Origin: Hemileia vastatrix
Taxonomy: Eukaryota; Basidiomycota; Pucciniomycetes; Pucciniales; Zaghouaniaceae
Assembly: GCA_030280995.1 (NCBI GenBank)
Contig: JASXTE010000002.1
Coordinates: 30,206,683 to 30,270,682 of the forward strand
Direction: 5' to 3'
DNA length: 64,000 nt
This document shows, piece after piece, positions 22,039-34,016 of this stretch. The notes beneath the pieces are model-generated. The model did not search any database and was not told where the DNA came from. It was given only the letters and a program-made list of their open reading frames with translations. The translations under genes were made by a program, and so were the position numbers. Positions within the stretch are counted from its first letter, which is position 1, and the number at the start of each line of letters is the position of its first letter.

Positions 22039-22644
22039 TCAAGAGTCAAGTGGCAGAAGAGAATCAAGAGATGTAACAAAGTTTTCAGAATTAGCTTTCA
22101 TTTGGTGGATGAGGTCTTTCCTTTTCTCAAGGTCCTGTGGGTTTCTAGCAGGAGTGGATTGGAAGTAGCTTAGTAGAATTTGTTTTTGTTCAGAGGAGTG
22201 TTTTTGGAACTTGGCCTTAATGGCGGGCAAGTTGTTAGGTGTCGGTGGTTCAATGGATCCTACATTTTCATCATCATTGTCGGAAGATGGAGGAACTGAG
22301 AAGTCATCAGTTTTAAAATTAGAAGGAAGGAATAAAAGGCTTTTACCATCAGATGAACCAAGCATGGTGGTATTTATTGCTGTAGTGGTGTTGGCACTCT
22401 TTTTTGAAGGGTTTAGTATGTTGACTAATATGGGTATCAGGATTGATGGCCTGGATCTTTTGGTGCTGGTAGAAGATGGACCAGGTTGATGTGGAGGAGA
22501 AGCTGTTGAAGATGATAATGGACCAGATCTGTAGCAAGTCTTCTTTCTGGATTGGAAGACATCACAGGATGTTCAGTATGGATGAGCTGGTGGTGTGATG
22601 GCACAGAACATATTATTGTCAATTCAATATTGTAAAGGGCCCAT
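22039..22644 (-). pseudogene. Gypsy-B1 antisense gene 1: cysteine-cluster protein
   Basis: Antisense to gag-pol and close to the 3' LTR. From about 22644 it reads DMGPLQY, stop, IDNNMFCAITPPAHPY, stop, TSCDVFQSRKKTCYR, then a Ser/Thr/Pro-rich stretch and a final open part (22365-22039) ending with a stop. Where this copy has stops, Gypsy-B2 has cysteine and arginine. The two copies together imply the spacing C-x6-C-x12-C-x2-C-x6-C. The C-terminal part (SSDNDDENVGSIEPPTP) is alignable between copies, so this was a real protein-coding gene of the family. Inactive here. Confidence 0.6.
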
Positions 22645-22725
22645 GTCAGAGGCAGATTTTGAAAGAAAGTTGAACATGGTTGATCTGATGAAGAAAAGTG
22701 AGGAAATTCACAATTGTAGGGAGAA

Positions 22726-23796
22726 TGTATTCTTCCAACATTGGAAGAGGCCTCTGTTGGGCTGTTTGGTGCTGTTTGTGTATGTCTTAATTGACATTTG
22801 TCAAGGAATATGGTATTTTTTAGTTTTATTCAGTGAATATTGGGGCTATGGGTATGTGAGTTCCACCATTGGATAGCCCTGGCTTTTCTCAATATTTGAT
22901 GTCTTGATCATTGTTTTCATATCCCAAGTTTAAAGGGTCATTTCCTCTTTTTTCATTTCTAAAAGATAGCTGTTTAATTTTGTTTTTTGTGCTTTACAGG
23001 CTAGCCTTAAGTCTTAGGCTTAAGCTCTTAGTACCATTAAGTAGAGCTAATTTGGCTCTATATTTTATGTCTAAATGTTTTCATAGCTTAATTTTTAATT
23101 ATAAGGGTTTTAGTAGTTGTGCTGGATTTTTCTAAGTATTTTATTGCTTTATTAGAGGTTTTTGGTGATTTTTTGGCTTCAGGGAGGTCCTCCCGCCTCT
23201 AGGCAGACTGCCCACCTCAGTCCTAGAAGGCTGGGGAGCATTTCTAGAGGGTTTTTATTCAATTTGGCTGTCAAAGGTGCCAAATTATTTGCTGTGCATG
23301 GATTTTACATGTGTGGTCTGTGTGTACATACTGAACAAGATAGTTTGGGGGAACCTTAATTATCATACAACCTCTGTTAATTATATCATTGTTTATAACT
23401 CAGTTTTCACTGTTTTTTGGCCACAATTGGCTTTGTTTGTTGCAAGGTTAGTTCTTCATTTAGCTCAACTTTGGCAACTGGTTTCTCTGGTGTAGCTTTG
23501 CAACTTGTATCAAGTATTATTGCTGTTTTCTGTGCAACAAGTGCACAGTGTTTTGGTTTTCTGGTGTGGATCTTTCTCCATCTCAGGTTCTCTTTGGTCT
23601 GTGGTCTACCTAGGCTACTTTCTTGACTTGTTAAGCAGTCAAGAAGTGTGTTAGAAGGGGTATGGTAACAGTCTCTAATTTGCTGTAGCAAATAAATCTC
23701 ACCTGGTACTTCTTAAAGGGACAGGGGCTTTTCCCTCCAGTTTTACTCCAACTCCTTTTCTCAAGGCATATAGCTATTACTATAGGATTTCTTACA
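22726..23796 (+). mobile_element. Gypsy-B1 3' LTR
   Basis: The LTR starts TGTATTCTTCC after a short purine-rich tract (GGGAGAA) and ends near CTTACA at 23796. It is alignable along its whole length with both LTRs of Gypsy-B2 (38337-39400 and 61052-62116), including TTTGTGTATGTCTTAATTGA near the start and the CTATAG...TATAGGAT end. Open stretches inside it are not conserved as proteins. Confidence 0.75.
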
Positions 23797-25776
23797 ACAT
23801 TTTCAGTTGAAAATCACACTTATATAGAAAAAAAATATCACCATAAAATTAAGTCTAATATAGAAGAGTGCAGAAGATAGGCTTTTCAATAAATTTCATT
23901 TGAAAATAACACAAAAATTGAATAAATCAAAAAATAATATTTTCAAAATATATAATAAAACAATAATCAGCATGATTCTAAAAAGTAAAGACCTCTATTC
24001 TTAATAAAATGTTGTTTTACTGCATCAATCTCTTAAAAATAACTAACTTATTATTTAATTGTTAACATTATTATTCTTATTTATTTATTTTATTTATTTT
24101 ATTATTTTATGATATTAAATTATTTATTATTATATTATAAAATTTATCAAATGATAGGGGAATTTTAAGATGGGGAGGCCTTTTTATCTTGTGAGATTTT
24201 TCACAATGTGCCTTTTTCCAAACAGAGATTTTCTACCAAATGAATGGCCACCCATCATTCCCTCTCAATTCTTGGTGAGTTAGTGCCTCAGTTAATGAAT
24301 GCCCTCCACTAATGAGGGTTTTTTTTACTCTTATTATCAATATTCTAGTAAAAAAAACTGATGAGAGGAGAATGAGGGGGATTTTTTCATTAGTATGTGC
24401 TATAATTAGGAGACAGTAATCATGTGAGAAAAAATTATACTTTGGCTCTGACTAATTTTTTTTATTCAACCAATGCCCCTAACTGGAGCACCTGCCAGAT
24501 TTTTTTATGTATTTCCTCACCTGCTGAGGGATTTTTTAATTGCATTAACTTTAATTTATTAGCCACAACTCAAGAAAGAGAAATAAAGTTGTTTGTACAC
24601 AAAAAAACCTATCTAGAGCACAGGTAAAACATAATTGAGTTCAGGAGAAGTGATTTTTTTGTTTAGATTTTGGAGTTCCTTTCTGCTGCTGGTTAAATAA
24701 TGTATTAATGGTTTTTGGGGAAAAAATTAGAAAAATTTAAATGATATGCAACTTATTTTAGTTTTGAAATTAAACTTCTTGTTTCTTATTGAAAAAAAGA
24801 TTATCTTTCTTCTGAAAAATTTATCATCTCATTTCATTTACTTTTATTGCACTAAATTTATCAACCCCTGAAGAAAAAGTGGAAAATCTAGCCACAACTC
24901 AAGAAAGAAAAATTAACTTGTTTTTACACAAACAACCCTATCTAGAGCAACAGTAAAATATAATTGAGTTCAGGAGAAGTAAGGGTTTTTTTAAAAAAAA
25001 TTTTAAAAAAAGATTAACTTACTTTGGAAAAATTTATCATCTCATTTAATTTAGTTTTATTGCACTAAATTTATCAACCCATGAAGAGCAAGTGGAAAAT
25101 TTTAATGTATATTCAAATAAAATTATTTACTTTAAACTCAATTTCTAAAAGTGTAGTTTTGGTGGTGGAAATTGAGTTTCTTGAGCTAAAAAAATTAAAA
25201 AAATATGCATTAGCAGTAAATTTTTTTTTGATAATATTTCATTTTTTTCTTACAAGCTGTTGACTATATATATCATGAGCTTTTTCCTTGATTTCTGCAC
25301 TTATAATTCCTTCACGTAATATAATATTATTTAGGATAAGACATATTTTTTATACTTACTTTTTTATTTACAATTTAATTTTTCAATTTTATATTAAGTC
25401 AAGTAAGTAAGCTAATAAATTTCTAATAGCTTTTTTTGTATCAATTTTATGCCAATAGTAACTATGTTAGAAAAATACACAATGCCAATTTTTGTTACAG
25501 ACTCTTGCTTTTTTCTTAACACTGACCTATTTTGCAACTACTACATTACTAAAAGATTTTTATTGATCATTTACTACATTGTTTCTATATGTAATCACTA
25601 AAATTTCTACTACTCTTCATATCTAAACTGATTTACCATTGCTCCAAAAATTACAAATCAGATTCTTTCAAATTTCTCTTAGTTCCATAATTAATTGTCT
25701 TATATTTATCAATAGGAATGTTGATATTAAAGTCTACATCAATATATCTTTCCTCATTTTCCACAATATCCTTTTA
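23797..25776. other. AT-rich DNA without a supported gene
   Basis: About 2 kb of AT-rich sequence between Gypsy-B1 and the gene relic. Short open stretches show no recognisable family or splice pattern. The only structure seen is the direct duplication at 24561-25100. Confidence 0.5.
24561..25100. repeat. Imperfect tandem duplication
   Basis: The segment 24561-24889 is followed directly by a second, shorter copy (24890-25100). Both start AGCCACAACTCAAGAAAG and end near AAGTGGAAAAT. The second copy lacks about 120 bp of the middle. Confidence 0.8.
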
Positions 25777-28333
25777 CTATTCTTCTTGCCCTTCTGAATT
25801 TTGATCTTCATCTACCCAATTTTTATTCTCCTCACTGTATTCATTTTTACTGTCTTGAATTCTCTCAGAGTTACTGTACAGGCTAATACTTTTGTCATCA
25901 GTTTCTTCTTCATTACTTGCATAATCTTCTTCTTCAAAATATTTACTTTGTTCTTCATGGTAAAGTTCATTGTCTTTTGTCATACTATCCTAATATTTTT
26001 TATCAAAATTCTTGTCATTCAGTCACTCATCCAGATGTTTCTTTCCTTTGAGTGATTTCCATGGAACATGTCAATGGGTCCTAATGGTCTAGAGGATTTT
26101 AATGGTGGTCCAATGGCGGTAAGAGGTAGATTCACAAGGATTTAAAAGTAAAGGTACATCGAAGTTTATCTTTATGATTTATTACTCAAATAAAAGGTAT
26201 AAATATAATATTATTATTACTTAGATGGGTTAGAATTACGAAATTGTAAATACTAAAGCAATAATTAGTAGCAATAAAAGTGTTATTAGTTGTATTTAAT
26301 AAAAATGTAAGTAAATAAAATATGATTTAAAAAAATCAAAATGGGAGGCCTTATATAGGTAAAAGGGAGAGAAGCCATGGAGCTGAAAAATCCTATATAC
26401 AGGAGTATGAGAGAAAAGAAAATTCCAGAATAAAATATTGCAAATATTAATAATTTTCTATAAATAATGTGTCAATAAAATGTATTTCCTGCATATACCA
26501 ATTATTTGATTTATTTTAAAGTTTTCTGTAAATGTCATTTTTAAAATAATATAATTTGAATTAAAAATTTTTTATTAATATATTTTTATTTCACTTCTGA
26601 CCTGTCATTAGGAAGCTGTTGGGTAATAAAAATATGGGGAACATTTATTTTTAAATATTTACCTAATTTAATATTTTTAATTTTTCCAATTATTACAAGT
26701 AATTTATTTAAGTAAATATAATTATTAAAATAAAAATTTCAAGGTGTGGCTTTATCCCAGTAAATAATTAATTATTTTACTGGTTAAGTCTAGTAGCCTG
26801 ACTGAAAGATCAGTTAATAAGGAGGTAAGAAGGCCACCTTATTATTTGATGCAATTCTGGACTTTTGGGCAGGAAGCAAATTGTTGAACCATGTAGTGTT
26901 TTAAAAGTCTAGTGGTGGTAATTTTGGTGCTTTTGGAAATGTTTTACTATCTGGATTCTTGACACGTCTTTGACTGCAATGTTGTTGAGTTTACCCTCAA
27001 GCTGATCAACCTTGTACATCTCTTCATCAAGCTGTGGGAAAAATATATTAGCTGATTTTGATCAGTAAGGTAGTTTTTTGACTATGTAAAAATTCTTTTT
27101 TTGTAGAACTCATTGTTTCTGTGTTACTGGATGGGACTAATAACTTCTTTGTAGCACTGTGGAAAATTATTGCAATCAGAAAACTTATATTGAGCATCAC
27201 ATATCTATTTTTATTCTATGTAAGTATTTTTTAAATAGATAATTTATGGAATAACTTACATACTGATGTGCCCTTTGAATCACCTTTTTTTCTTCATCCT
27301 TATTGTGAATTCCTACTTCCTCCTTTTCTTAATTATAGAATTGGGCCATCAAATAGTGAACATAGTGATCATAAGCTTGTCGAAGCAGGCCAATGTTGTT
27401 AGTGTATGATTTATTAACATTCATAAATTTGTAAGCTTGGCCAACCAGTACCTGTAAAAAAGTAATTATTGCACTAATTTAGTAAGCTTTATTTTACAAG
27501 GAGTCCGTTTGTTCCTCAAAGTCAGGTGCCCAGCGACAAATTCCAATCTTGGCCAAGGAAGAACTCATGTAGAGAAGGAAAAATTTCTGAAGTAAAAATT
27601 ACACCAGTACCAATATTTTTACAACCCATTTTCAAGTCTTTAAAAGCTTTTACCCTATCTAAAGCAATTATTAAAACAGAATTATTGTCCACAATTGTGT
27701 TTTCTAACTTCTGGGTATTAGAAAATCATTGCATAAACTCCCTTCTCTCAACAGGATTTGGAGCTTGTGGGACAGGATGAGTTTCAAGCAGGCCCCAAAG
27801 AACTCTGATGTTAAAGAAAAATGAATCCTAATATAAAATGCATTCTGGTAAGGTATAGATAGTAAAGGATTCTATATAAATATTATATAAATTACTTATT
27901 TCTACTCAAATCCTGCTGGCTGTTCTTGCATGATCATTTGCATAGGATTTTTTTTCCCAGTTGACCTAAGTGAATCTGCTAATTACAGATCTTTTTTGTG
28001 TTTCTTTTTTTCAGGGTTTTTGGTTTTTGGTTTTTGTGATGACCTTTTATTATATTTTTTTTACTTGGGTTGTTTGAGTCTTGAGCTGACCCATGAGAAT
28101 TAAGTTGTGGTGTAATATTTCAATTGCTCATGACATTATTTGAAATATTCATTTTTATTTTTGATTTTTTGTTTTTTAATGGAGCCCAGTTCTAGGATAT
28201 TGACTTTTTCCATCAGCTGGGATATTAATTTATCATGAACTGCTAATGTTTCTGGGTGATTCTGTAGATGTTGCTGTTGGGAATTGTTAGGCATATTTTC
28301 ATGGTTGGCCTTGGGTAAGCCAAAGTTGTTCAT
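25777..28333 (-). pseudogene. Decayed multi-exon gene, unrecognised family, acidic C-terminus
   Basis: Minus strand, in pieces: an N-terminal Gln/Asn-rich segment with a heptad-like stretch (28333-28136, QQQHLQNHPETLAVHDKLIS); a segment near 27460-27270 (VGQAYKFMNVNKSYTNNIGLLRQAYDHY); one near 27200-27140 (YKFSDCNNFPQCYKEVISPI); one near 27060-26990 (SKSANIFFPQLDEEMYKVDQ); and an acidic C-terminal exon (25983-25777). The order and spacing with short AT-rich gaps suggest at least five exons. I recall similar repeated hypothetical proteins in rust genomes, but cannot name a function. Stops (for example after MAQFYN, near 27330) and a TIR element inserted at 26069-26815 show that it is dead. Confidence 0.5.
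26069..26815 (+). mobile_element. TIR element copy 1 (non-autonomous, right end lost)
   Basis: This begins TGTCAATGGGTCCTAATGG and is alignable for over 700 bp with the reverse complement of 37620-38336. The left tip matches the tip of the inverted copy (TGTCAGAAGGTTCC at 37556), so the full element has long inverted repeats of about 60-75 bp. The right inverted repeat of this copy is missing. It contains no gene and interrupts the gene relic at 25777-28333. Confidence 0.65.
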
Positions 28334-29012
28334 ATTTAAAAAGTAACTAAAGACTAATTTTTTTTTAAGATTAGGGGGTGTAAAATTTTATATGTAGTCA
28401 TTGTTAGATGGTTGTGAGTTACAGATTCTGAATTTATAGATTACTGAATCAGGTAAATGTAAATGGAGGTTAAGAAATCACTGGTTGAAAATGATTCTGT
28501 GATACAGACTTTGAATTTTTAGTTTAATAAGTTAGGAGAATATTAAAGAAGGCTAAGAAATCTTAAATTTTAACTTGGATTGAAATAAAGAGATTGTAAT
28601 TTTTTAGCCCTTTGAATGGTAACTTAATAGATACAGTTGTTGGGCCCAATAAAAAAGGATGACTTTACAATATCAATAAAGTTTATGAAAACCTCAAGTT
28701 GTCAAATAAAACCAAATTTAGACATGTTCTGACTAATATAATGAAGGGTAAATACCCTTAATAACCTTATAATCTCTTTTAAGTGTAGTTTCTCAAGAAT
28801 TAATGTTGCTACCATAGTAGCTGACATGGGGCAAAATGAGTTTTACAAAACAGGCAAAGTGGCGGAAACAGAAAAAATATTGTTTGTTGAAGTGGGCAAG
28901 TTCATATGTTTCATATTACGCCACTAGGGGAAAGCCTCTGTTTCAGATCAGCTAATGTGGGGGAATGACCCATTATCTACGTCAGCGGGATGTGGGGCCT
29001 TCAACATCAGCT
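28334..29012. other. Intergenic AT-rich DNA
   Basis: Nothing recognised. It lies between the gene relic and the GTTTG target duplication of Copia-2. Confidence 0.5.
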
Positions 29013-29017
29013 GTTTG

Positions 29018-29191
29018 TGTAATGCGGTGTCAGCCTGTAGAACTCTGGAAAGAACCAAGTTTCATTACTTTACCTGTAATGCGGTTTCAGCCTGTAGAAC
29101 TCTGGAAAGAACCGGAGAGCAGGGGAAGCCACAATTACAGACTATATACATCCACATACATAACTAAGTATATAGCCCTAGTGACTTAACA
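29018..29191 (-). mobile_element. Copia-2 3' LTR (174 bp) with an internal 57-bp duplication
   Basis: The LTR matches the 117-bp 5' LTR at 34017-34133 but has an additional 57-bp unit: 29018-29074 is followed by a second start of the LTR end sequence (TGTAATGCGG) at 29075. The difference in length, 57 bp, equals the unit. Confidence 0.9.
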
Positions 29192-29365
29192 TCCCCCCAC
29201 TTAGTTATGAAAAATATTACTGATATCCCCCCCATGCAAAAATGACCAACTCCAATGTGAAAACAAATAGAATGAAATGATAAATATAAGATAAATAAGA
29301 GAAGGGAAAAAAAGAAAATGAGAAAAGAAATATAACCCCATCACCACACACACACATCTTTCCCT

Positions 29366-30733
29366 CTAAGAATTGTCAGAGATGGGCCCAGTGATTTTGT
29401 GAGTATATCTGCATGCATCTGAGCAGTGGGAACCCATTCCAATGTTGATTTTTTTATGAATAGCTGTTAATTCACAATATAAAAAACACCTATTGACATG
29501 CCTTGTCCTTTTGTTCCCTGGGTTATCCTTTGCATTTACAATCGCTCCTTTGTTGTCACAGAAGATCTTGATTGGGGGAATATCAGAAAATATGTCCTTA
29601 AGAAGATTTGAGATCCAAATGGCATCTTTCATACCACCACCAAGTGTCACATATTCAGCAGTTCATGATGGATCAATAACTGTCAACTGGTGTCTTGAGG
29701 TGCACACAATAGGGCAAGAATTAAGAAGAAGGAGATGTCCACTTTGAGCTCTTGAGAATTCTTTGTTATTCCATGTGGAATAAGAAAAAGAAAGGAGTTC
29801 AAGCAGAGATTTTGGTCAGGGTGGATGTGAAGACAAAGGGTGGCCGTGTGTTGGAAACATCTGAGAAGATGATTGAGAGAAATCCAGTGGGTGGCAGTAG
29901 GTTTGGAGGAGAAGTGTGAAAAACAATTTACCAGGAAAGACATATCTGGCCTAGTGCTACTGCCAAATATCTATCAGCACCTAGAATGGAGAGATATTTA
30001 GTTGTATCAATAGATACCTCTTCATCCTTGGCTGTGGTGATTTCTAGATTATTTGGCAGGGGTAATATTGTGGTCAATCCAGAGGGGTTATGAGTCCTCA
30101 GAATCTTGTCAATGAGCTGAAAATTGTGCAGATAAAAATCTTCTGGAACTTTTTGATAGAAAAACCTACAATACAATCCACATAATAATTCCACTTTACC
30201 TTCAGACTACCATCCAAACCATCCTCCAATTCCTTCAATACCTCCTCACTACTTCCAGTAACTATACCATAATTAACATGAATCCATATCACACCCAAAC
30301 ATCCCTTCTTTCTAAGAACATAGAAACTTTTGTCATACTGACTTGCCTTGTACCCCAGAGCATCCAACTTGATGGCTATATAAAGCCACCAGTATCTTGA
30401 TGCTTATTTGGTACCATAGAGGGCTTTCTTTAAGTGAAGTGCATTCCCAATGGAATGTAGCTGGTAACCTTCAGGAGGGCTTACCCAGCTTGCTTCATCA
30501 ATTAGACTGTGAAGGTAAGCAGCTGTAACATCAAAAAAAAATTCCGGCCATTTTTGATAAGCAGCTAAGGTGAGGAGAATGTGTTGTGAAGAAAAAGTGG
30601 CAGTTGGGGCAAAAGTGTCAGTAAAACCAATACCATACTGCTGTAAAAAACCTTTGGCCACATATCTTTCTTTGTATGTTGGTGATTTGGATGAAGGATT
30701 TTTGATGGTGAAGGCCCATTTTGTATTGTTCAT
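29366..30733 (-). pseudogene. Copia-2 reverse transcriptase and RNase H
   Basis: RVT_2 begins around 30720 (KWAFTIKNPSSKSPTYKERYVAKGF) and includes DVTAAYLHS and APTATFSSQ. A stop occurs after KKALYGTK, at about 30404, and the domain continues from 30367 (LDALGYKASQYDKSFYVL). The catalytic position reads IHVNYGIV where copia RTs have VDD, so the active site is lost. RNase H is found at 29650-29366 (TLGGGMKDAIWISNLL, FCDNKGAI). The pieces lie in different frames. Clearly copia by sequence but inactive. Confidence 0.85.
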
Positions 30734-31342
30734 CTTGGGGCCAGGAGGAAGCTTTTATTCATACCACACATCCATATCTTTCATTTTCAACAGCTCCTTT
30801 TTGCATGCTTGTTCCCACTTACGGCTATCAGGTGAGAGCATAGGTTGCAAATGGGTTCTGGGGATAATAAATGATTGGTAAAAACCTTTTTTAACAGTTT
30901 CATTTACCGCTTTTTCTTGAGAAAGAAGAGTTTCTTCATCTTTTAAATCACCTAGTTTTATATTTTTGAGGATATTATGAAGAGAACCTTTGGATGGTGG
31001 TGTTTGATAAGCAGATTTTTAAGAAGGGAGTTGGTCACCAGGGAAAACAGCCATAGCAGATTCAAAAAAGGAGTTTGACTCTGGGTGCCAGAAAATCTAA
31101 CCTGCATTATTTAAAGAGTAACCTACACACTTACAAATCAAAGCATGCTGGTCTAATTTGCATCTAGTTTCTTTATGAATATTGAGAAAATCTGTTTCAC
31201 CAAATATTCTGAGGTTGGAGTAGGTTGGGTCACATTTGTACATGAGCTTCAGAGGAGTTTTGTCACCAGTCTTAACATTGGGGAGCCGGCTGTTTACATG
31301 AGCTGCACATTTGTAAGCCAGGCCCCATAAGCATTCAGGTGG
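30734..31342 (-). pseudogene. Copia-2 integrase-RT linker, decayed
   Basis: About 600 bp between the integrase core and RT with no long open frame. This is the usual position of the poorly conserved copia integrase C-terminal tail. Confidence 0.5.
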
Positions 31343-31910
31343 TTAACTTGCTAGTAAGATTGTCATGGCAATGTCCCCAACTTTTCTGTTGAAACGTTCA
31401 GCTGATCCATTTTGTTCATGGTGGTGAGGACAAGTAATTTCATGATTAGAACCAATTTCAACCAGGATCTGAGCCATCTGTCTACTGTGAATTTCTACCC
31501 CATTGGTTCTTAATGCTTGTAATTTCTTACCAGTAACATTTTCCAGATTTTTATAAAAGGTAACAAAAGCAGTTGTGGTCTCAGATTTGACATTGAGAAG
31601 AAATACCTCACCATTAGAAGCTGAAATTTCCCTGAACATTGCAGTCCATCTTTTCCCATGAACAATTGGATCCATAGGACCAACAAGGTCTCCAAGAATA
31701 AGGCTCATCATAGAATCAGGTCTTGATTCATCTGAAGCTGATGGTTTTCTGGTACTTTTTGCTATCAAGAAATCTTCACAGTCAATCTTACCTGGCGGCA
31801 AAGAGAGGGGCAAGCCAGTACCAATTCCAGTTCTGATTATAGTTCTAATTGTTTTTTCCCTGGTATGGCCAAGTCTTCTATGCCAGTCCGTGAGGGAGCC
31901 TTTTGCAGCA
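31343..31910 (-). pseudogene. Copia-2 integrase
   Basis: The pre-integrase zinc region is readable at about 31900-31750 (DWHRRLGHTREKTIR, then DCEDFLIAKS, where the second expected cysteine is phenylalanine). The core keeps the first aspartate (LGDLVGPM) and the glutamate (NGSAERFNRK), but the second catalytic aspartate is asparagine (LRTNGVEIHS). A stop follows ILLAS at 31343. The changed aspartate and the lost cysteine mean that the protein could not integrate DNA. Confidence 0.85.
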
Positions 31911-31915
31911 GGGGT

Positions 31916-32452
31916 TCAATTGATGTTTTCATTCTTTTTAACAGTACAAAGGAGTGAAGGATTCAAAGAATAGTGGTAAGAGAAAACATTGTTTTGATTG
32001 CAGTCACTAAACCTAATTACATCTAAGATCCATTGCCTCCTTGTACTTTCCAACTTTCCTGTAATAATCAGACCATTTTTAAAATAAATCCCTAAGTTCT
32101 TGTCTTCAGAACATAAAACAAAACAAAAACCACTGTCCACCAAATTAAAAAGAGAAATAAGAGTAATTCTAACATCAGGACAGTAAAAAACAATGGTAAT
32201 AGTAACAAATTTCCCATCTCCTTTTACTTACAGGTCCCCTATACCAGTAATAAATGAGGAAGGACAGCTAGTTGCTACTTTGATTGGTATTTGATTTTTA
32301 AGAGGTCTGAGATTGCTGAGAAGGCTCACATTTCCAGTGATATAATGGGTAGCTCCAGAATCTAATATTGCCACATTCCCTGCAAGTGCTTCAGGTGACC
32401 ACTCTGCACTGTTCATATCAATTTGTGCAACCTCTTCATACAAGGCCTTCAT
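31916..32452 (-). pseudogene. Copia-2 protease region
   Basis: The open piece 32452-32228 contains NVAILDSGATHYITG, the copia aspartic-protease motif. It ends in a stop after GIGDL, and a second piece (32143-31916) follows with MVDSGFCFVLCSEDKNLGIYF, the usual region between protease and pre-integrase domain. Two separate frames, hence broken. Confidence 0.75.
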
Positions 32453-32474
32453 ATTTTCTTCAAAGATAGTGACT

Positions 32475-33917
32475 TCATCTTATGAAGTAGAGTCTTTCAG
32501 AAAAGGTTGATGAGTTAAGGCTGTATGGACCGTGAGAAAAAAGGTGAGCTGTTGATTTGCATTCATGGCATTGTCTTTGAGCATTAGGTGGCTTGTAAGA
32601 GTCTGTTTGACGTTGTGGATGAGCTGCCGCATTAAAGATGGGTTCAGTTGACAAAGAGGCAGTAGGAGCTGTTGAGACAGAGTCCCTATCTGCCCTGTTC
32701 TGAGCTAAGGATGGCATGAGTTGACAAAAATCCTCAAAGGTGACAGATTTTGAGTCAGGGTGGTTATCCATAGCAACACAAAAATCAACATAAAGGTCTT
32801 TCAGAGATAAAGGTAACAAAGTGTGGGACATTAATGGTTTAAATATTTTATGATCAAAAATCACTCCTTGACATTCAATGGCCTCAAAGTATTTGTTGAA
32901 TACCTTTAGATACTCGATGTGGGACTTAAATTGAGTTTGTTTTAGATTAATAAAATTGCATATTGCTGTCATAGTTGAAGTATGATTAGTTCTAGAGAAT
33001 TTTTTGTTGATATGAAGATAAGTTTGACGCGCTTTCCAGTCAGTGGAGATTTCATGATGTAATTGTGGTGAAATGGAGTGTACTAAGATTAGGTGAGTAA
33101 CTCTGTCTTTAAAATCATCAAGACCAGCTTCATCATTCATTGCATAAGCTCTTGTGCCAACAAAATGTTTTATCAGTGCCATGACATTACTTTGTCACTC
33201 AGAAAAGTTGCTATTTGATGCCTCAAGACCGGGGATGGACTTGGTGAAATCAATGACATTTTTTAAATTTCTTTGTTGTTCCAACATTCCTATAGATAGT
33301 GTTAGATGTGGAGGAACAGGGCCGCAAAAAGGGGAAACCAAATGGCCTTTTGCAGGCAACAGTTGTGAAGTGGCAGGTGGCATATTGTCAGTAGAGGAAG
33401 CAGGTAAGTTTCCCAAATTCAGGTCCCCTATTGCATGGGTTATTTTGTTGATAGGGGTAGTTAGATCAGGGGTGGGGGCTGCTCTATGTGTAGGGGCAAT
33501 AGCAAAAGCCTTGCTAGGCTTTGAAGCATGTAAGGGAGAGAGAGGGGGAAGTTAAAGGAAAGGCTTCACTAGGCCCTAGTGGTTGTGAGGGAGAGGGAGG
33601 GGTAGTAGGGGGAAGGGGGAAGGGGGAAGGGGGGCCTTGGGATTAGGTTCTAGGGGTCGCAAGGGAGAGGGAGGGGAGGTAGGGGGAAGGGAGGCTTTGG
33701 GATTGGGACTGGGTGGGGTATGCGGTATTGGGGTAAGTGTTGGTGTGGGTGTAATAGACATATGAGTGTGAGTATTACGCAAGGTAGAGGGTGAGGGGTA
33801 ATCAAGGATGCCTAGTGGATTGATACTGAGGCTTCTTAGCTCGCAGTTGGAGATGGAGCGAGTGAGTCAGGTAGGTTTTGTTTTACCAGCGCAAGAATTT
33901 GGTGTGTCTTTAGACAT
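32475..33917 (-). pseudogene. Copia-2 Gag with proline-rich N-terminal region
   Basis: An ATG at 33917 (MSKDTPNS) opens a frame with one early TGA that becomes strongly Pro/Thr-rich (33782-33576), then shifts frame and continues at 33416 as a Gag with TGA at 33192-33194. The main open piece is 33182-32475 (235 codons), with KKFSRTNHTSTMTAICNFI typical of copia Gag and a degenerate zinc knuckle (CHECKSTAHLFSH) at its end. Pro-rich low complexity at the Gag N-terminus is unusual for copia. Several frames would need joining for a full Gag. Confidence 0.7.
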
Positions 33918-34016
33918 ACGCTGGGGGTCTCTCGGCTACTAACGTTCCTAGTGTCGCTAACGTTGTGGAGTTTTTTACAGCTAACATTTCAGTGCCCATG
34001 GGTACAGCCCATAACA

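Larger units (their letters stand above)
13198..23796 (+). mobile_element. Gypsy-B1: large Ty3/gypsy element, 5'-truncated
   Basis: The sequence is collinear with Gypsy-B2 from about 50812 to 62116, apart from small insertions. It lacks the 5' LTR, PBS, gag and protease. Order: protease-RT linker with internal repeats (13198-14640), RT and RNase H (14641-15900), integrase (15905-17576), a long 3' region with hairpins and direct repeats, an (AAAAAT)n tract (18541-19806), antisense genes (20432-22644) and the 3' LTR (22726-23796). The pol gene is decayed. The 5' truncation coincides with the right end of Gypsy-A. Confidence 0.85.

Noticed and set aside
22211..22489. Plus-strand open stretches over the Gypsy-B1 antisense gene
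   Set aside because: Shadows of the conserved minus-strand frame, not preserved in the Gypsy-B2 copy.
25801..26055. Hydrophobic plus-strand open stretch (84 codons)
   Set aside because: It is the complement of the Glu/Asp-rich last exon of the minus-strand relic; acidic codons read backwards give Phe/Leu/Ile.
28955..29189. Plus-strand peptides with a repeated CNAVSACRTLERT segment
   Set aside because: Produced by the 57-bp duplication in the Copia-2 3' LTR.
33154..33555. 133-codon plus-strand open stretch
   Set aside because: Complement of Copia-2 gag, whose minus-strand frame has clear Gag features.
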